From: Maribacter sp. 1_MG-2023
GTDB lineage: Bacteria > Bacteroidota > Bacteroidia > Flavobacteriales > Flavobacteriaceae
Length of the DNA stretch: 64,000 bases
Assembly (NCBI RefSeq): GCF_030547005.1
Contig: NZ_JAUOPN010000015.1
Location: 1 to 64,000 of the forward strand
Direction of reading: 5' to 3'
Shown here: positions 5,520 through 14,777 of the stretch, piece by piece
How positions within the stretch are numbered: position 1 is the first letter of the stretch
How the letters are laid out: each line of letters starts with the position of its first letter
Notes under the pieces: generated by a model
What the model was told of the DNA's origin: nothing
The model's input: only the letters and a program-made list of their open reading frames with translations
Databases searched by the model: none
Translations under genes and position numbers: made by a program

Positions 5520-7004
5520 TTACGCTCTTGAGGTCAGTGATTTAAAGAATACGAACCCAAAGCCCAAGAATAGCATAAAGTGAAACGGAAACAGTCCGAA
5601 ATCATTTAATGGTATTGCGCTATACATACCGAACATGAAATAAATCATTAAAGCAAATTCCAATATCATATTTGGCGATAATTTTTTAGCTAAATACTTG
5701 TTACCTTTCCAGCTTTGCTTAATGGTGCTAATATTGAATTTTGGTGTTCGTACAAATTCACTTCTTTTACCCATATGACCTTCAATTACTGCAATGGTAT
5801 TGTGTAAAGAGAAACCTAAGGCAACAGAGAAAAAGGTAAAGAAGATACGTATGTAATCTACAAAGTTGTTAAAGCCACTGCCTTGTATACTCTTGTAAGT
5901 AAACCAATAGCAAACGAATAATATGATCGTACTTACGGTGAACAAACTTAGTAGTGAGAATACCCAGTCTAAATGCCCGTACGTATTCTTAATATAAAGC
6001 GATGGTATGCTTAATAAAGCAACTAAGAATACACATAAGAACATTGAGCTGTTCAGTAAATGCATTACCCCGTGAAACTTTGTTTTAAAAGGAATATTTT
6101 TTGCAGTTATAACGCTCCATACTGTTTTTCTAAAGTTCTCTGCACCACCTTTGTTCCAACGAAATTGTTGAGAACGTGCGGCACTTATAACTACAGGTAA
6201 CTCTGCAGGAGTCTCTACATTTTCTAAATACTTGAATTTCCAGTCTTTCAACTGTGCGCGGTAGCTAAGGTCAAGATCTTCTGTAAGTGTATCGCCTTCC
6301 CAGTTACCGGCATCGATAATACACTCTTTACGCCAAATACCTGCGGTACCGTTAAAGTTGATGAAATGTCCTTTACTATTACGACCCACTTGTTCTAAAG
6401 TAAAATGCGCATCTAAGGCGAATGCCTGTATTTTAGTCAAAGTAGAGTAGTCGCGGTTCAAGTGGCCCCAACGGGTCTGTACCACACCAATCTCTTCATC
6501 TTTAAAATAGATAACGGTCTTCTTCAACCAATCTGAAGCCGGTAAAAAATCAGCATCAAAAATGGCAATGAATTCACCCTTAGCTACTTTAAGTCCTTCT
6601 TTTAAGGCACCCGCTTTAAATCCAGAACGATCAGTTCTTGTAATATGTTGAATATCTAAACCGGTCTCTTGTAATTTTGTAACAGTGGCAGCAGTAGTAA
6701 TTACGGTGTCATCTGTAGAGTCATCTAAAACCTGAATCTCTAATTTACTTTTAGGGTATTCTATTTTAGCGATGTTTTCCAATAAACGATCCATAACATA
6801 CTCCTCGTTAAATACAGGGAGTTGAATGGTTACGAACGGAATTTCTTTTGGGTCTAATAGATTAAATTTTGGAGCTGTTGTATTCTCTCTTTTTTGTGAT
6901 AAGTAATTGATTAGCAAGTTCAGCTGCGCCAAGCTATAAAAGAAAATCAATAGTAAAGAGATACTATAAATTACGATAATAAGATACGCTAGAGCTAATG
7001 CCAT
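5520..7004 (-). CDS. Membrane family 2 glycosyltransferase, cellulose-synthase-like
   Basis: This 494-residue integral membrane protein has an N-terminal membrane segment (about 5-30), a GT-A catalytic domain (about 55-290) and three or four C-terminal segments (about 310-335, 350-375, 385-405, 450-490). The catalytic signatures are LDDSTDD (93-99), D-A-D (150-152, metal and UDP binding), TEDLD (241-245, base) and QQFRW (279-283), the Q-x-x-R-W motif of processive enzymes. It therefore likely polymerises or transfers sugars from a nucleotide donor at the inner membrane. The polymer is unknown. It lies one base downstream of a second glycosyltransferase, which argues for one transcript from 8186 to 5520. 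No PilZ domain or BcsB-like partner is nearby, so true cellulose synthesis is unlikely. Confidence 0.85.
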   Translation of the reverse strand: MALALAYLIIVIYSISLLLIFFYSLAQLNLLINYLSQKRENTTAPKFNLLDPKEIPFVTIQLPVFNEEYVMDRLLENIAKIEYPKSKLEIQVLDDSTDDTVITTAATVTKLQETGLDIQHITRTDRSGFKAGALKEGLKVAKGEFIAIFDADFLPASDWLKKTVIYFKDEEIGVVQTRWGHLNRDYSTLTKIQAFALDAHFTLEQVGRNSKGHFINFNGTAGIWRKECIIDAGNWEGDTLTEDLDLSYRAQLKDWKFKYLENVETPAELPVVISAARSQQFRWNKGGAENFRKTVWSVITAKNIPFKTKFHGVMHLLNSSMFLCVFLVALLSIPSLYIKNTYGHLDWVFSLLSLFTVSTIILFVCYWFTYKSIQGSGFNNFVDYIRIFFTFFSVALGFSLHNTIAVIEGHMGKRSEFVRTPKFNISTIKQSWKGNKYLAKKLSPNMILEFALMIYFMFGMYSAIPLNDFGLFPFHFMLFLGFGFVFFKSLTSRA

Positions 7005-7005
7005 A

Positions 7006-7695
7006 TTATTTTATACTGTATTTGAAGATCCACCCCAAAATTTTTATGCCTGCAAATATACTACCTTTTACGGTTCCTGACACTTTAGAGATGCCAATTC
7101 TTCGTTTGTAACGCACTGGTACTTCGGTATATGTCATTTTTTTCTTAAGAACTTTTAGTTGCATTTCAACCGTCCATCCATAAGTTTTGTCTTCCATGTT
7201 CAATTCCTTGAGCTTTTCGTATTTAATTGCCCTAAAAGGGCCTAAATCCGTAAATTTTGCGCCAAAAAATAATCGCATTAAAAATGTCGCCAACCAGTTG
7301 CCAAAAATTTGTTGCGGAGTCATGGAGCCTTCTTCTCGTAAACCCTTAGTTCTGGCGCCAACTACAAAATCAATATTATTTTCCAAAATAGGAGCAACAA
7401 CTTTATCAAGCTCCTCGGGATAATCAGAATAGTCTCCGTCAATAAATACGATAATGTCTGGTTGTTTAGATGTCGAAGCAACATAATCTAAGCCTTTAAG
7501 GCAGGCATAACCATAACCTTTTTTAGTCTCTGTAAGTACCGTAGCACCTGCGATTTCCGCATTTTTTACGGTATCGTCGGTAGAATTATTGTTCACAACG
7601 ATTACCTCAGATACCGATTTTGGTAGCTCGTTGATGACATGGGCAATGGATTCTGCTTCGTTAAAAGCTGGTATTATTACTTTAATGTCTGTCAT
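7006..7695 (-). CDS. Family 2 glycosyltransferase, dolichyl-phosphate-mannose-synthase-like
   Basis: The 229-residue soluble GT-A protein carries IIPAFNEAESI at the N terminus, NNNSTDDT (about 36-43) for nucleotide binding and a D-G-D metal site (about 86-88). It lacks the C-terminal membrane anchor of many relatives. Such proteins usually load a sugar onto a polyprenyl phosphate on the inner face of the membrane. It shares one base with the gene before it and is one base from the gene after it, so translation of the three is likely coupled. A plausible job is supplying the lipid-linked sugar for the neighbouring glycosyltransferase; the sugar cannot be read from the sequence. Confidence 0.82.
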   Translation of the reverse strand: MTDIKVIIPAFNEAESIAHVINELPKSVSEVIVVNNNSTDDTVKNAEIAGATVLTETKKGYGYACLKGLDYVASTSKQPDIIVFIDGDYSDYPEELDKVVAPILENNIDFVVGARTKGLREEGSMTPQQIFGNWLATFLMRLFFGAKFTDLGPFRAIKYEKLKELNMEDKTYGWTVEMQLKVLKKKMTYTEVPVRYKRRIGISKVSGTVKGSIFAGIKILGWIFKYSIK

Positions 7696-8186
7696 TATTT
7701 TAAATCTGATAAACTATTTTCACTGGTGAAAGCGCGAAAAGATGTCCATTCTTTTACTTTTTCACCCTTGTTATATTTCTCTGCAGATATCAATTTTGTG
7801 TCCTTGTATTTTAGGCAATATCCGTCTTTAATTCCTTTTGTTAACTGGCATTTGTGGTTTACGCTTCCCTTTCTGTCGTAAAACAACCACCAACCTATTT
7901 CTTTATTTTCAACGAATTTCCCCTCTTTGGTTCTAATACGGTCTTCGCTAAAAAAGAACCAATATTTCTCTTTCTTACCGTATGCGTAAAAACCTTGTTC
8001 AGATTTGTAACCGTTTGGGTGGTAGAAAGTCCAATAATCCGTTTTTGTACTATAGCGAATCCAGCCTTCACTTTCTAAGGTTCCGTCATCATAATAGGTA
8101 CGTTCGTAGCGTTTGTCTTCAGGATTTATAAAAGCTAACAATCCTAAGCAAATAAGTGCGGCGTAAAAGAGTTTAAATAGCTTCAT
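7695..8186 (-). CDS. Secreted MORN-like repeat protein
   Basis: The 163-residue protein has a signal peptide (hydrophobic about 4-20). Four or so repeats of MORN-like or toxin-antitoxin-type variants follow: YYDDGTLESEGWI, FYHPNGYKSEQGF, WFFFSEDRIRTKEGKF and WLFYDRKGSVNHKCQL, each a beta-hairpin around a G or N turn. Such repeats form extended beta-sheets, and in Bacteroidota their function is mostly unknown. It starts the tight gene trio with two glycosyltransferases, overlapping the next gene by one base, so a role in the same envelope polysaccharide or glycolipid pathway is inferred. Confidence 0.7.
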   Translation of the reverse strand: MKLFKLFYAALICLGLLAFINPEDKRYERTYYDDGTLESEGWIRYSTKTDYWTFYHPNGYKSEQGFYAYGKKEKYWFFFSEDRIRTKEGKFVENKEIGWWLFYDRKGSVNHKCQLTKGIKDGYCLKYKDTKLISAEKYNKGEKVKEWTSFRAFTSENSLSDLK

Positions 8187-8242
8187 TTTTTTTAATATTT
8201 CATGTTTATTGCTGTATCGAGACAGACGTCTAAATTGCTATA

Positions 8243-10648
8243 TTATTTAGCGCTTTTTAGAGTGTATGTATTATTTCCAGGTTTTAGTTCAACCTCAGTT
8301 CCTTGCCAAACTACCTTTCCTTTTATGGTTGTAGGAAGGGTTATTTCTGCGGATAATTTATGCTTGTTTCTTTTTAATTCAAATTCAATATTCCCTTTTG
8401 ATGTAGGAAGTAAGCCTTTTATTTCATTAAGTTTTCCGAATGCCGGAGCAATTTCTACCTCTTCAAAATCATTTTTTACAGATCGGATGCCTGCCAAATA
8501 ATTAAAATAAAAATATGCGGGCGATGCACTCCACGGGTGTACCTCTGATCTTGTAGGTTTTTCAACACTTTCAAAACGCTCTAAAGTAGTGGTCATGTGG
8601 TCTTCGATCATTTGCTCCCATGGTTTCTGGGCAACATCAAATAATTCTGGCGCCCCTAATTTTTTAATCGCTTCAAAAAGATAAAAACGGTAGTAATAGG
8701 TTGCTTGTAATAAATCTTCTTCGTTTAGAATTTTATCTAAAAGTGCACGCTGATCATTCTCTGGTATAGCATCGGTCAATATTGCCATGATATTGGTATG
8801 CTGATCATAAATGGTTTTATCTGGGCGCTCTGCAAAAAGATTTCTTTCAGTATCATAACACAATTCGTATACCGATTTAATAATTTCATCAGCACGATTT
8901 TTATAATTGATAGCAGTCTGCTCGTCGCCAATTTCATTAAAAAGGCGAGATGCATTTTGTAAGGCATCCACATAATGCAAACTAACTACGGCAGAGTTGA
9001 GTCCGTCGTTTTTAGTAGCGGTTCCGCTACCGTTATTCGGTCCGGTATACCAATCTATAAAATAGCGGTATGGTGTTTTGTTGACCAAATTAAGGTCGTT
9101 CATATTCTTCTCAAATCCGGCAAGGGTATTAATAATGCCATCTTTATAGGTATGAATAAATTCTTTGTTGCCAGAAGTATTGTACTGATCGGCAATCATA
9201 TCTATCCAAACCAAAGAGTAGGTAGGGTAAATAAAGGTCGATCGCAGTGGGTAAGCTCCTAGAATATTACCGTCAGAATCTCTAGAATGGTCAAACTGGC
9301 GAATCGCATTTTTGGTATGTTCGGCATTACCGCTTAAAGCCTTCCAAATTAAGCCTTGTATTTTAGTATCGCCCACATACTGCATAGTTTCATAATAGGC
9401 ATCACTTAAAAAGTAATCTTGGGTACAAATATCAATAGTACGCTTACAGATGTCAAAAATATCATTGTATATGTCGTCATCTGAAGTGAATTTTGCAATA
9501 GAAGGTATGGTAGTTCTTGATCTATGATTTACGAAATTTTCAAGAACAAGTTCTTGGTCTTTGGTTTCAATTTCAAACTCAATAAACCGAAACGTACGCA
9601 TCCAGTTCGGAATGAATTTCTGTTCATCTTTTCCGTTAGAAATAACTTCATCGTAATAACCTAAAAGTTTTTTGTTCTTTAAGTCGTTTCGGTCCCCTTT
9701 TGCATTGTTGTCTCCGAATAGGTTCTCAGCGTACTTAATAGTAATTATTGATGATTTTCCTTTACTGAAGATTAATTCTGGGAATCCGTTAGTAACGTAT
9801 TGTTGATCTAATAGAAAAGTAGTTTTTGTATTCGGGGCAAGCTTCAAAGTACCCAACACCGGAAACTCGGTTTTGATAGGTGTCGAAGAACGAACAATAC
9901 TTGCAATTCTTTCCTCATCCCATGAAAGCAAAGGTAAATTACGAGGCTCTAATAAATAAGCAATAGAGCCGCCCATGCTACTGGCATTCTCAAAAAATTC
10001 AACTTTTTTCCAGTTAGTATGATCAAAATCTAACTTTTCCCAATGAGTAGGGTAGTTGTTCATATCAACAATATCAGTAGGGTTATTGGCATAGAATCCG
10101 CCAACGATTGCCTTTTCTCCATCACCTCTCCAAACTACTTCGTTCGCTTTGTACGATTCATCAATGGTGCTTACCCAAGTATCATTGAACCCGGTGGTAT
10201 TAATGATTTTAGCATTTTCAGTAACGCCATTTACCATTAAACTGGTGAAAATGGACTGCATGCCTAAAAATCTTCTTTTACCAAAATTAATCACCTTAAC
10301 GGCAATAACATTTTTCCCTTGGTTCAGGTAATCTTTCAGGTTTAAGGTTTCGTATTTGTAGTGCTGAATATCGCTCAATTGAGGTCCGTGAGTAATAAAC
10401 TGACCGTTAACATATAGGTAATAATGGTTGTCTGCAGAAATATTGATAATAAAATCAGCTTTGGGATCTGCTACTTCAAAGGTATTACGAAACAACACGG
10501 CTGTGTCTTCGCCACCTTTAACATCTGGGTGGCTTACCCAACTGGCACTAATGTTCTCCTTACCATAAATAACTTCAGGGTAATTGACTTCCGTTTGCGA
10601 TTGAACAGAAAGAGACACTAATAGTAAGAAAGAAAACAAGCGATTCAT
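8243..10648 (-). CDS. Secreted alpha-L-rhamnosidase, GH78-like
   Basis: The 801-residue protein has a signal peptide (about 1-17, cleavage near SVQSQT). N-terminal beta-sandwich domains follow (ADNHYYLYVNGQFI is typical of the carbohydrate-binding part of bacterial rhamnosidases), then an (alpha/alpha)6 catalytic barrel from about 400, and a C-terminal beta-sandwich after HPWSASPAYFYFNYLAGI. Family members remove terminal alpha-L-rhamnose from plant or algal glycans by inversion with acidic catalysts, and acidic candidates are visible in FIDWYTG and nearby. It is a single transcription unit with no SusC/SusD pair nearby, so it is not part of a classical utilisation locus here. A 9-bp inverted repeat lies 35-66 bases upstream. 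Confidence 0.85.
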   Translation of the reverse strand: MNRLFSFLLLVSLSVQSQTEVNYPEVIYGKENISASWVSHPDVKGGEDTAVLFRNTFEVADPKADFIINISADNHYYLYVNGQFITHGPQLSDIQHYKYETLNLKDYLNQGKNVIAVKVINFGKRRFLGMQSIFTSLMVNGVTENAKIINTTGFNDTWVSTIDESYKANEVVWRGDGEKAIVGGFYANNPTDIVDMNNYPTHWEKLDFDHTNWKKVEFFENASSMGGSIAYLLEPRNLPLLSWDEERIASIVRSSTPIKTEFPVLGTLKLAPNTKTTFLLDQQYVTNGFPELIFSKGKSSIITIKYAENLFGDNNAKGDRNDLKNKKLLGYYDEVISNGKDEQKFIPNWMRTFRFIEFEIETKDQELVLENFVNHRSRTTIPSIAKFTSDDDIYNDIFDICKRTIDICTQDYFLSDAYYETMQYVGDTKIQGLIWKALSGNAEHTKNAIRQFDHSRDSDGNILGAYPLRSTFIYPTYSLVWIDMIADQYNTSGNKEFIHTYKDGIINTLAGFEKNMNDLNLVNKTPYRYFIDWYTGPNNGSGTATKNDGLNSAVVSLHYVDALQNASRLFNEIGDEQTAINYKNRADEIIKSVYELCYDTERNLFAERPDKTIYDQHTNIMAILTDAIPENDQRALLDKILNEEDLLQATYYYRFYLFEAIKKLGAPELFDVAQKPWEQMIEDHMTTTLERFESVEKPTRSEVHPWSASPAYFYFNYLAGIRSVKNDFEEVEIAPAFGKLNEIKGLLPTSKGNIEFELKRNKHKLSAEITLPTTIKGKVVWQGTEVELKPGNNTYTLKSAK

Positions 10649-10682
10649 GTAATATATTTTGATGTAATTTGGTTGTAAAGAT

Positions 10683-10714
10683 CATGAAAGAATAGTAAAA
10701 ACCAGTCTTTCATG
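10683..10714. promoter_or_regulatory. 9-bp perfect inverted repeat upstream of the rhamnosidase gene
   Basis: CATGAAAGA (10683-10691) and TCTTTCATG (10706-10714) are exact reverse complements separated by 14 bases. They lie 35-66 bases upstream of the rhamnosidase start and 87 bases past the end of the ferredoxin gene. No T run follows on either strand, so it does not look like an intrinsic terminator. A repressor or activator operator is the simpler reading. Confidence 0.4.
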
Positions 10715-10800
10715 AGCTTTTTCCTGTTATCTAATTTAAGTGCACTTGAGTTTATAAGTCCCAATGCAAAAAAAAGCATATTTTATTTTAGAAATTAGAT

Positions 10801-12384
10801 CTATTTCTTGTTCACTAGATCCATTAAATCAACATCGTTACCTAATAAAACATCTTGAGAATTAATACGTCCTTTTTCAGGTCCGTTTTCTAATTTTAAA
10901 ACTCCCCTTGGGCAAACCGCAGAACAAATACCACAGCCTACACAACTAGAACGTACAATATTTTCTCCTTTTTGAGCATAGGCACGAACATCGATACCCA
11001 TTTCGCAATAGGTAGAACAGTTACCACAAGAAATACATTGACCACCATTGGTCGTAATTCTAAATTTAGAGAACATACGTTGTTGAAAACCTAACATAGC
11101 CGCCATTGGGCACCCAAATCTGCACCAGACACGATTACCTAAAATAGGGTAGAATCCTGTTCCAATAACACCAGAAAAAATACTACCAATTAAAAAGCTA
11201 TAAGTGGTTCTTAATGTTTCTGCTTTGAAAATGAATATGTTTGCTGAGTCACTAAAAAAGTGCATTCCTATTAATACAGCGATAATAGTGAAGTAGCCGA
11301 TAGCACCATACTTGGCATCTTTCGCCAATTCTTCTCTTTTATAAATCATAACCCAAGCAAATACTGCAGTCAAAATAACTGCTACACCAGAGATGAACAT
11401 TGTTTTTGTTAACCAGTATTTACTACTGTCATTTCCTAAATATGAGTAAATAACAGCTGTAGTCATTAAGGTTACGAATACTACCACACTGTGTACAACC
11501 CAACGCTCAACTTTCCAAGCAAATTTAGATTTATCACTTAGCTGGCGAAAAGAGTCACCGGCAGTCTCAGCCAATCCGCCGCAACCACAAACCCAAGAGC
11601 AATACCAACGTTTACCGTATTTATAGGTTAAAAAAGGAGAGATTACAAAAATCGAAATAATTCCGAAGAACAACATCGTCATACCAACACTACCAGAATC
11701 TATAAAGCCATTAATACGGTAACGTTCAAAGTTGTAATAGTTTAAGGGCCACATGTTTTTAAGATCGTAATATGGTAAATCACCATTTAAGCGCGCCATG
11801 ATTTCTGGAATAAAAAAGGCAAATGCAGTCTGAAAAAACATAACACTAACCGTTCTCAATTGCTCGTATTTATTATGACGGTATTTCCAAATGAATTTAG
11901 CGCCAAAAGCCAAAATAGCAACGGTATACATAGTACCGTAAACAAACCATTGGCTGGCAGGGTTACCGCTAAGTCCTTTACTCAATGGGTCAAATAAAGC
12001 AATTAAACCTGTGTTGTCGCCATCTTTTACCAGACCTAAATACTGCGGATAGAAATAGAGCACAATATAAAACCCTGTTAAGGCGATACCACCCATCCAG
12101 GCAAGAACACCACGGCTAGAAATAGATTTAAACCAAACACCGTCATTTTTAATACCCTTGTGTTTATGTGCATAAGCAGCTTGAGAAAACCAGATAATAC
12201 CTGCGAAAATGGCAACAATTGAAACCGTTAACCATAGTGCAGTATTACCTAGGTTTAAATTGAACAATTGTAGAATGAGAATGCCCAGACCGATCATTCC
12301 TGTTACTATTGCCAATTTTTGACCTGTATTTAATGCTTTAGGCGGTTCTCCCGCAAGTGACATACTTCTGTCAAAATTACCCAT
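10801..12384 (-). CDS. Membrane polyferredoxin (NapH/NosR-like 4Fe-4S protein)
   Basis: The 527-residue membrane protein has about ten hydrophobic segments. Two paired cysteine motifs on the membrane part, CSWVCGCGG (about 262-270) and CRFGCPMAA, are typical of the NapH/NosR/RdxA group. Two C-terminal 4Fe-4S ferredoxin motifs follow: CISCGNCSTYCEMGI and CVGCGICSAVCPRGV. Such proteins carry electrons between the quinone pool or a cytoplasmic donor and a periplasmic or flavin partner. It lies 29 bases downstream of an FAD oxidoreductase gene in the same direction, so the two likely form one electron-transfer module. No nitrate, nitrous oxide or cytochrome oxidase genes are nearby, so the terminal acceptor is unknown. 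Confidence 0.8.
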   Translation of the reverse strand: MGNFDRSMSLAGEPPKALNTGQKLAIVTGMIGLGILILQLFNLNLGNTALWLTVSIVAIFAGIIWFSQAAYAHKHKGIKNDGVWFKSISSRGVLAWMGGIALTGFYIVLYFYPQYLGLVKDGDNTGLIALFDPLSKGLSGNPASQWFVYGTMYTVAILAFGAKFIWKYRHNKYEQLRTVSVMFFQTAFAFFIPEIMARLNGDLPYYDLKNMWPLNYYNFERYRINGFIDSGSVGMTMLFFGIISIFVISPFLTYKYGKRWYCSWVCGCGGLAETAGDSFRQLSDKSKFAWKVERWVVHSVVVFVTLMTTAVIYSYLGNDSSKYWLTKTMFISGVAVILTAVFAWVMIYKREELAKDAKYGAIGYFTIIAVLIGMHFFSDSANIFIFKAETLRTTYSFLIGSIFSGVIGTGFYPILGNRVWCRFGCPMAAMLGFQQRMFSKFRITTNGGQCISCGNCSTYCEMGIDVRAYAQKGENIVRSSCVGCGICSAVCPRGVLKLENGPEKGRINSQDVLLGNDVDLMDLVNKK

Positions 12385-12413
12385 AGTAGGTGTTGTTTGT
12401 GTTTGTTATTTAG

Positions 12414-13760
12414 TTAGGCGATACTGAAAATACGTTTCCAGCTTTTTTTCTTTGCACTGATATTCTTGTTGAAATCAGCATTGTATTTGGCGATAATCTC
12501 ATCCTCATAAAGTTTAAAGAACTCTGGGTCGAAATTGGCATCTTTTAAATAGGTCATGACATGGTCAATATCTTTGTTTTCTGTCAACCATTGGTCAAAA
12601 ATTTCGTGTCGCATTCGAATGCCAAAAGTATTTAGACCTAAGAATTGATGGCTGTCTTTATCAAAGGCAACCGTTATACATATCTTTTCAGAAGCATGGC
12701 GCCAATGAAAATGGTGTTCGTTATCTTGTTTACTACGTTCGCTAAATACCCAACCGTAGGTTTGGTATTCTACATCTAAAAATTTAGCCGAATTGAACCA
12801 GTGACCAGGACTGTATTCTCTTGGGTTACCGCAAATAGATTGTGCAAGCGCTTCGCCCATCATTCTACCTGTATACCAAACAGCCTCTATTGGTCTTCTG
12901 CTACCAATACCCTCATGCTGTTCTGCACAATCGCCAATGGCGAATACATCTTTTACGTTGGTCTCCAAAAATCGATTAACCTTAACACCTCTGCCTAATT
13001 CAATGCCAGAATCTTTTAGAAAATCGATATTTGGTGCTACACCAGCAGTTAAGCCGACCACATTGCATTCAATGGTTTCGCCTTTATCTGTGACTACTGC
13101 TTTTGCACGCCCATTTTCATCAGAAATTATCTTTTCAAGATTGGTGTCTAACTGTAAATCAATATGGTGTTCTAGAATATGTTCGTTGATCATTGCAGAT
13201 TCACCTGCAGGTAATACTCCGTTCCAAAAGCTCTTTTCGCGTACTAAAAAAGTAACCGGTATTTCGCGAGAACGCAACATTTCTGCCATTTCAATACCTA
13301 TAAGTCCGCCACCTACAATTACAGCACGGTTACAAACCTTTTTGTTAGGTGCATTTTTCTCAAGCATCTCAAGGTCTTGTTTGGAATACAAACCTTGTAC
13401 ACCTTTTAAATCTTGACCAGGCCAACCAAACTTGTTCGGTTTAGAACCTGTTGCGATGATTAGTTTGTCATAAGAAATAGATGAACCACCTTTTAAGACT
13501 AGCTTTTTAGTATCGGTCTCCACTTTTTTAACAAACCCGTTTACGAGGTCGATTCTGTTTTTCTTCCAAAACCAGTTTTCGTAAGGTTGTGTATGTTCAA
13601 ATTTCATGTGGCCCATATAGACATACATTAATGCGGTACGGGAGAAGAAATAGTCACTTTCTGCAGAAATAATGGTGATTCTTTTGTCTGATAGCTTTCG
13701 TATATGTCTAGCTAAAGTGACTCCGGCTATGCCATTACCAATAATTACAATATGATCCAT
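12414..13760 (-). CDS. NAD(P)/FAD-dependent oxidoreductase
   Basis: The 448-residue protein has two Rossmann folds. The N-terminal FAD site is IGNGIAGVTLARHIRK (about 6-21), an NAD(P) site VGGGLIGIEMAEMLRS lies in the middle (about 150-165), and FAIGDCAE closes the FAD domain (about 272-279). The fold matches the family of nitrite-reductase NADH domains and ferredoxin or rubredoxin reductases. About 100 extra C-terminal residues (HHFHWRH and following) are not part of that core. There is no signal peptide, so it is cytoplasmic. It is the first gene of a two-gene unit with the membrane polyferredoxin, which suggests NAD(P)H-driven electron delivery into the membrane protein or the reverse. Confidence 0.82.
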   Translation of the reverse strand: MDHIVIIGNGIAGVTLARHIRKLSDKRITIISAESDYFFSRTALMYVYMGHMKFEHTQPYENWFWKKNRIDLVNGFVKKVETDTKKLVLKGGSSISYDKLIIATGSKPNKFGWPGQDLKGVQGLYSKQDLEMLEKNAPNKKVCNRAVIVGGGLIGIEMAEMLRSREIPVTFLVREKSFWNGVLPAGESAMINEHILEHHIDLQLDTNLEKIISDENGRAKAVVTDKGETIECNVVGLTAGVAPNIDFLKDSGIELGRGVKVNRFLETNVKDVFAIGDCAEQHEGIGSRRPIEAVWYTGRMMGEALAQSICGNPREYSPGHWFNSAKFLDVEYQTYGWVFSERSKQDNEHHFHWRHASEKICITVAFDKDSHQFLGLNTFGIRMRHEIFDQWLTENKDIDHVMTYLKDANFDPEFFKLYEDEIIAKYNADFNKNISAKKKSWKRIFSIA

Positions 13761-14036
13761 AAAATGCTTTTGTTGATGGTTGTGTCGGTATTAAAGGTAA
13801 GAACTTAACACTACCCTTTTTATTTAGAAAGATTATAAACTTGTTATAACTCTGTGATACTTTTAAACGTAGTTTGCGTTTTAATAGAATTAAAACAGAT
13901 TTGTAACACGCAGTAAATCAGTGCTTAATTAGCTTAAGAATTTTAAATAAAATAAATTTTATTTTTTAGGAAGTGTATGTTTTTGAAAAAAGCCACGACC
14001 TAAACAATCTCAAAAGCGATCATAAATTTAAATACC

Positions 14037-14753
14037 ATGAAAAGAACTTTAATACAGACTTTGTTTTTCCTTTTAATAGTGACCAGTGTTTCTGCACAAG
14101 ATGTAGCTACTTTTTTTAATAAGAGCGATAGCTTTTTTAAGACCAATGTAGTTGATGGTAAAGTAAAGTATGCAGCTATAAAAAATAACCCCGAAGCTTT
14201 GAATGCAGTATTGGAATCTGCCAAAGGCATTACAGTATCAAAATCTGATGCTGCTACCTATCAAGCTTTTTGGATTAATGTTTATAATCTGCTTGTTATA
14301 GATGGAATTGTTAAGAATTACCCATTAAAATCGCCTTTAGATGTTGCTGGCTTTTTCGATAAAACAAAGCACGAGGTTGGTGGAAAATCAATAACCTTAA
14401 ACGGAATAGAGAATGATTTGCTAAGAGCACAGTTTCCGACTGAGGCAAGATTCCATTTTGTATTGGTATGTGCAGGTTTGGGGTGCCCTCCAATTATAAA
14501 TACCGCATATAAGCCAGCTGAATTAGAAAGTCAGTTACAGAAGCAAACCGTTTTAGCGTTAAATAATCCTAACTTTATAAAAGTAAATAAGAATAAAGCT
14601 CAGATTTCACAATTGTTCGAATGGTATAAAGGAGATTTTGAACAAAAAGGAAGTACAGTAGATTTTATCAATACCTATAGAAAAGAGCAATTACCAGAAA
14701 ATGCAAAGGTTTCTTATTACCCTTATGACTGGTCTTTGAACGAAGCTAAATAA
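14037..14753 (+). CDS. Secreted DUF547 protein
   Basis: The 238-residue protein has a clear signal peptide (about 1-20, cleavage after VSAQ). A DUF547 domain follows, recognised by YQAFWINVYNLLVIDGIV (about 80-97), HFVLVCAGLGCPPI (about 140-153) and SYYPYDWSLN near the end. DUF547 proteins contain a conserved Cys and His reminiscent of papain-like or glutaredoxin-like folds, but their activity is unknown. It lies divergently from the FAD oxidoreductase across a 276-bp spacer and 24 bases before an outer-membrane barrel gene in the same direction, so the two are probably co-transcribed. Confidence 0.82.
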   Translation: MKRTLIQTLFFLLIVTSVSAQDVATFFNKSDSFFKTNVVDGKVKYAAIKNNPEALNAVLESAKGITVSKSDAATYQAFWINVYNLLVIDGIVKNYPLKSPLDVAGFFDKTKHEVGGKSITLNGIENDLLRAQFPTEARFHFVLVCAGLGCPPIINTAYKPAELESQLQKQTVLALNNPNFIKVNKNKAQISQLFEWYKGDFEQKGSTVDFINTYRKEQLPENAKVSYYPYDWSLNEAK

Positions 14754-14777
14754 TTAACAAAATTTAAAAACCTTATT

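Noticed and set aside
5520-7004. True cellulose synthase
   Set aside because: The processive motifs are present, but there is no PilZ domain, no BcsB/BcsC/BcsZ neighbour, and the partner genes point to a lipid-linked sugar pathway.
8776-8973. Short minus-strand frame inside the rhamnosidase gene in another frame
   Set aside because: It overlaps conserved rhamnosidase sequence and has no motif or upstream signal.
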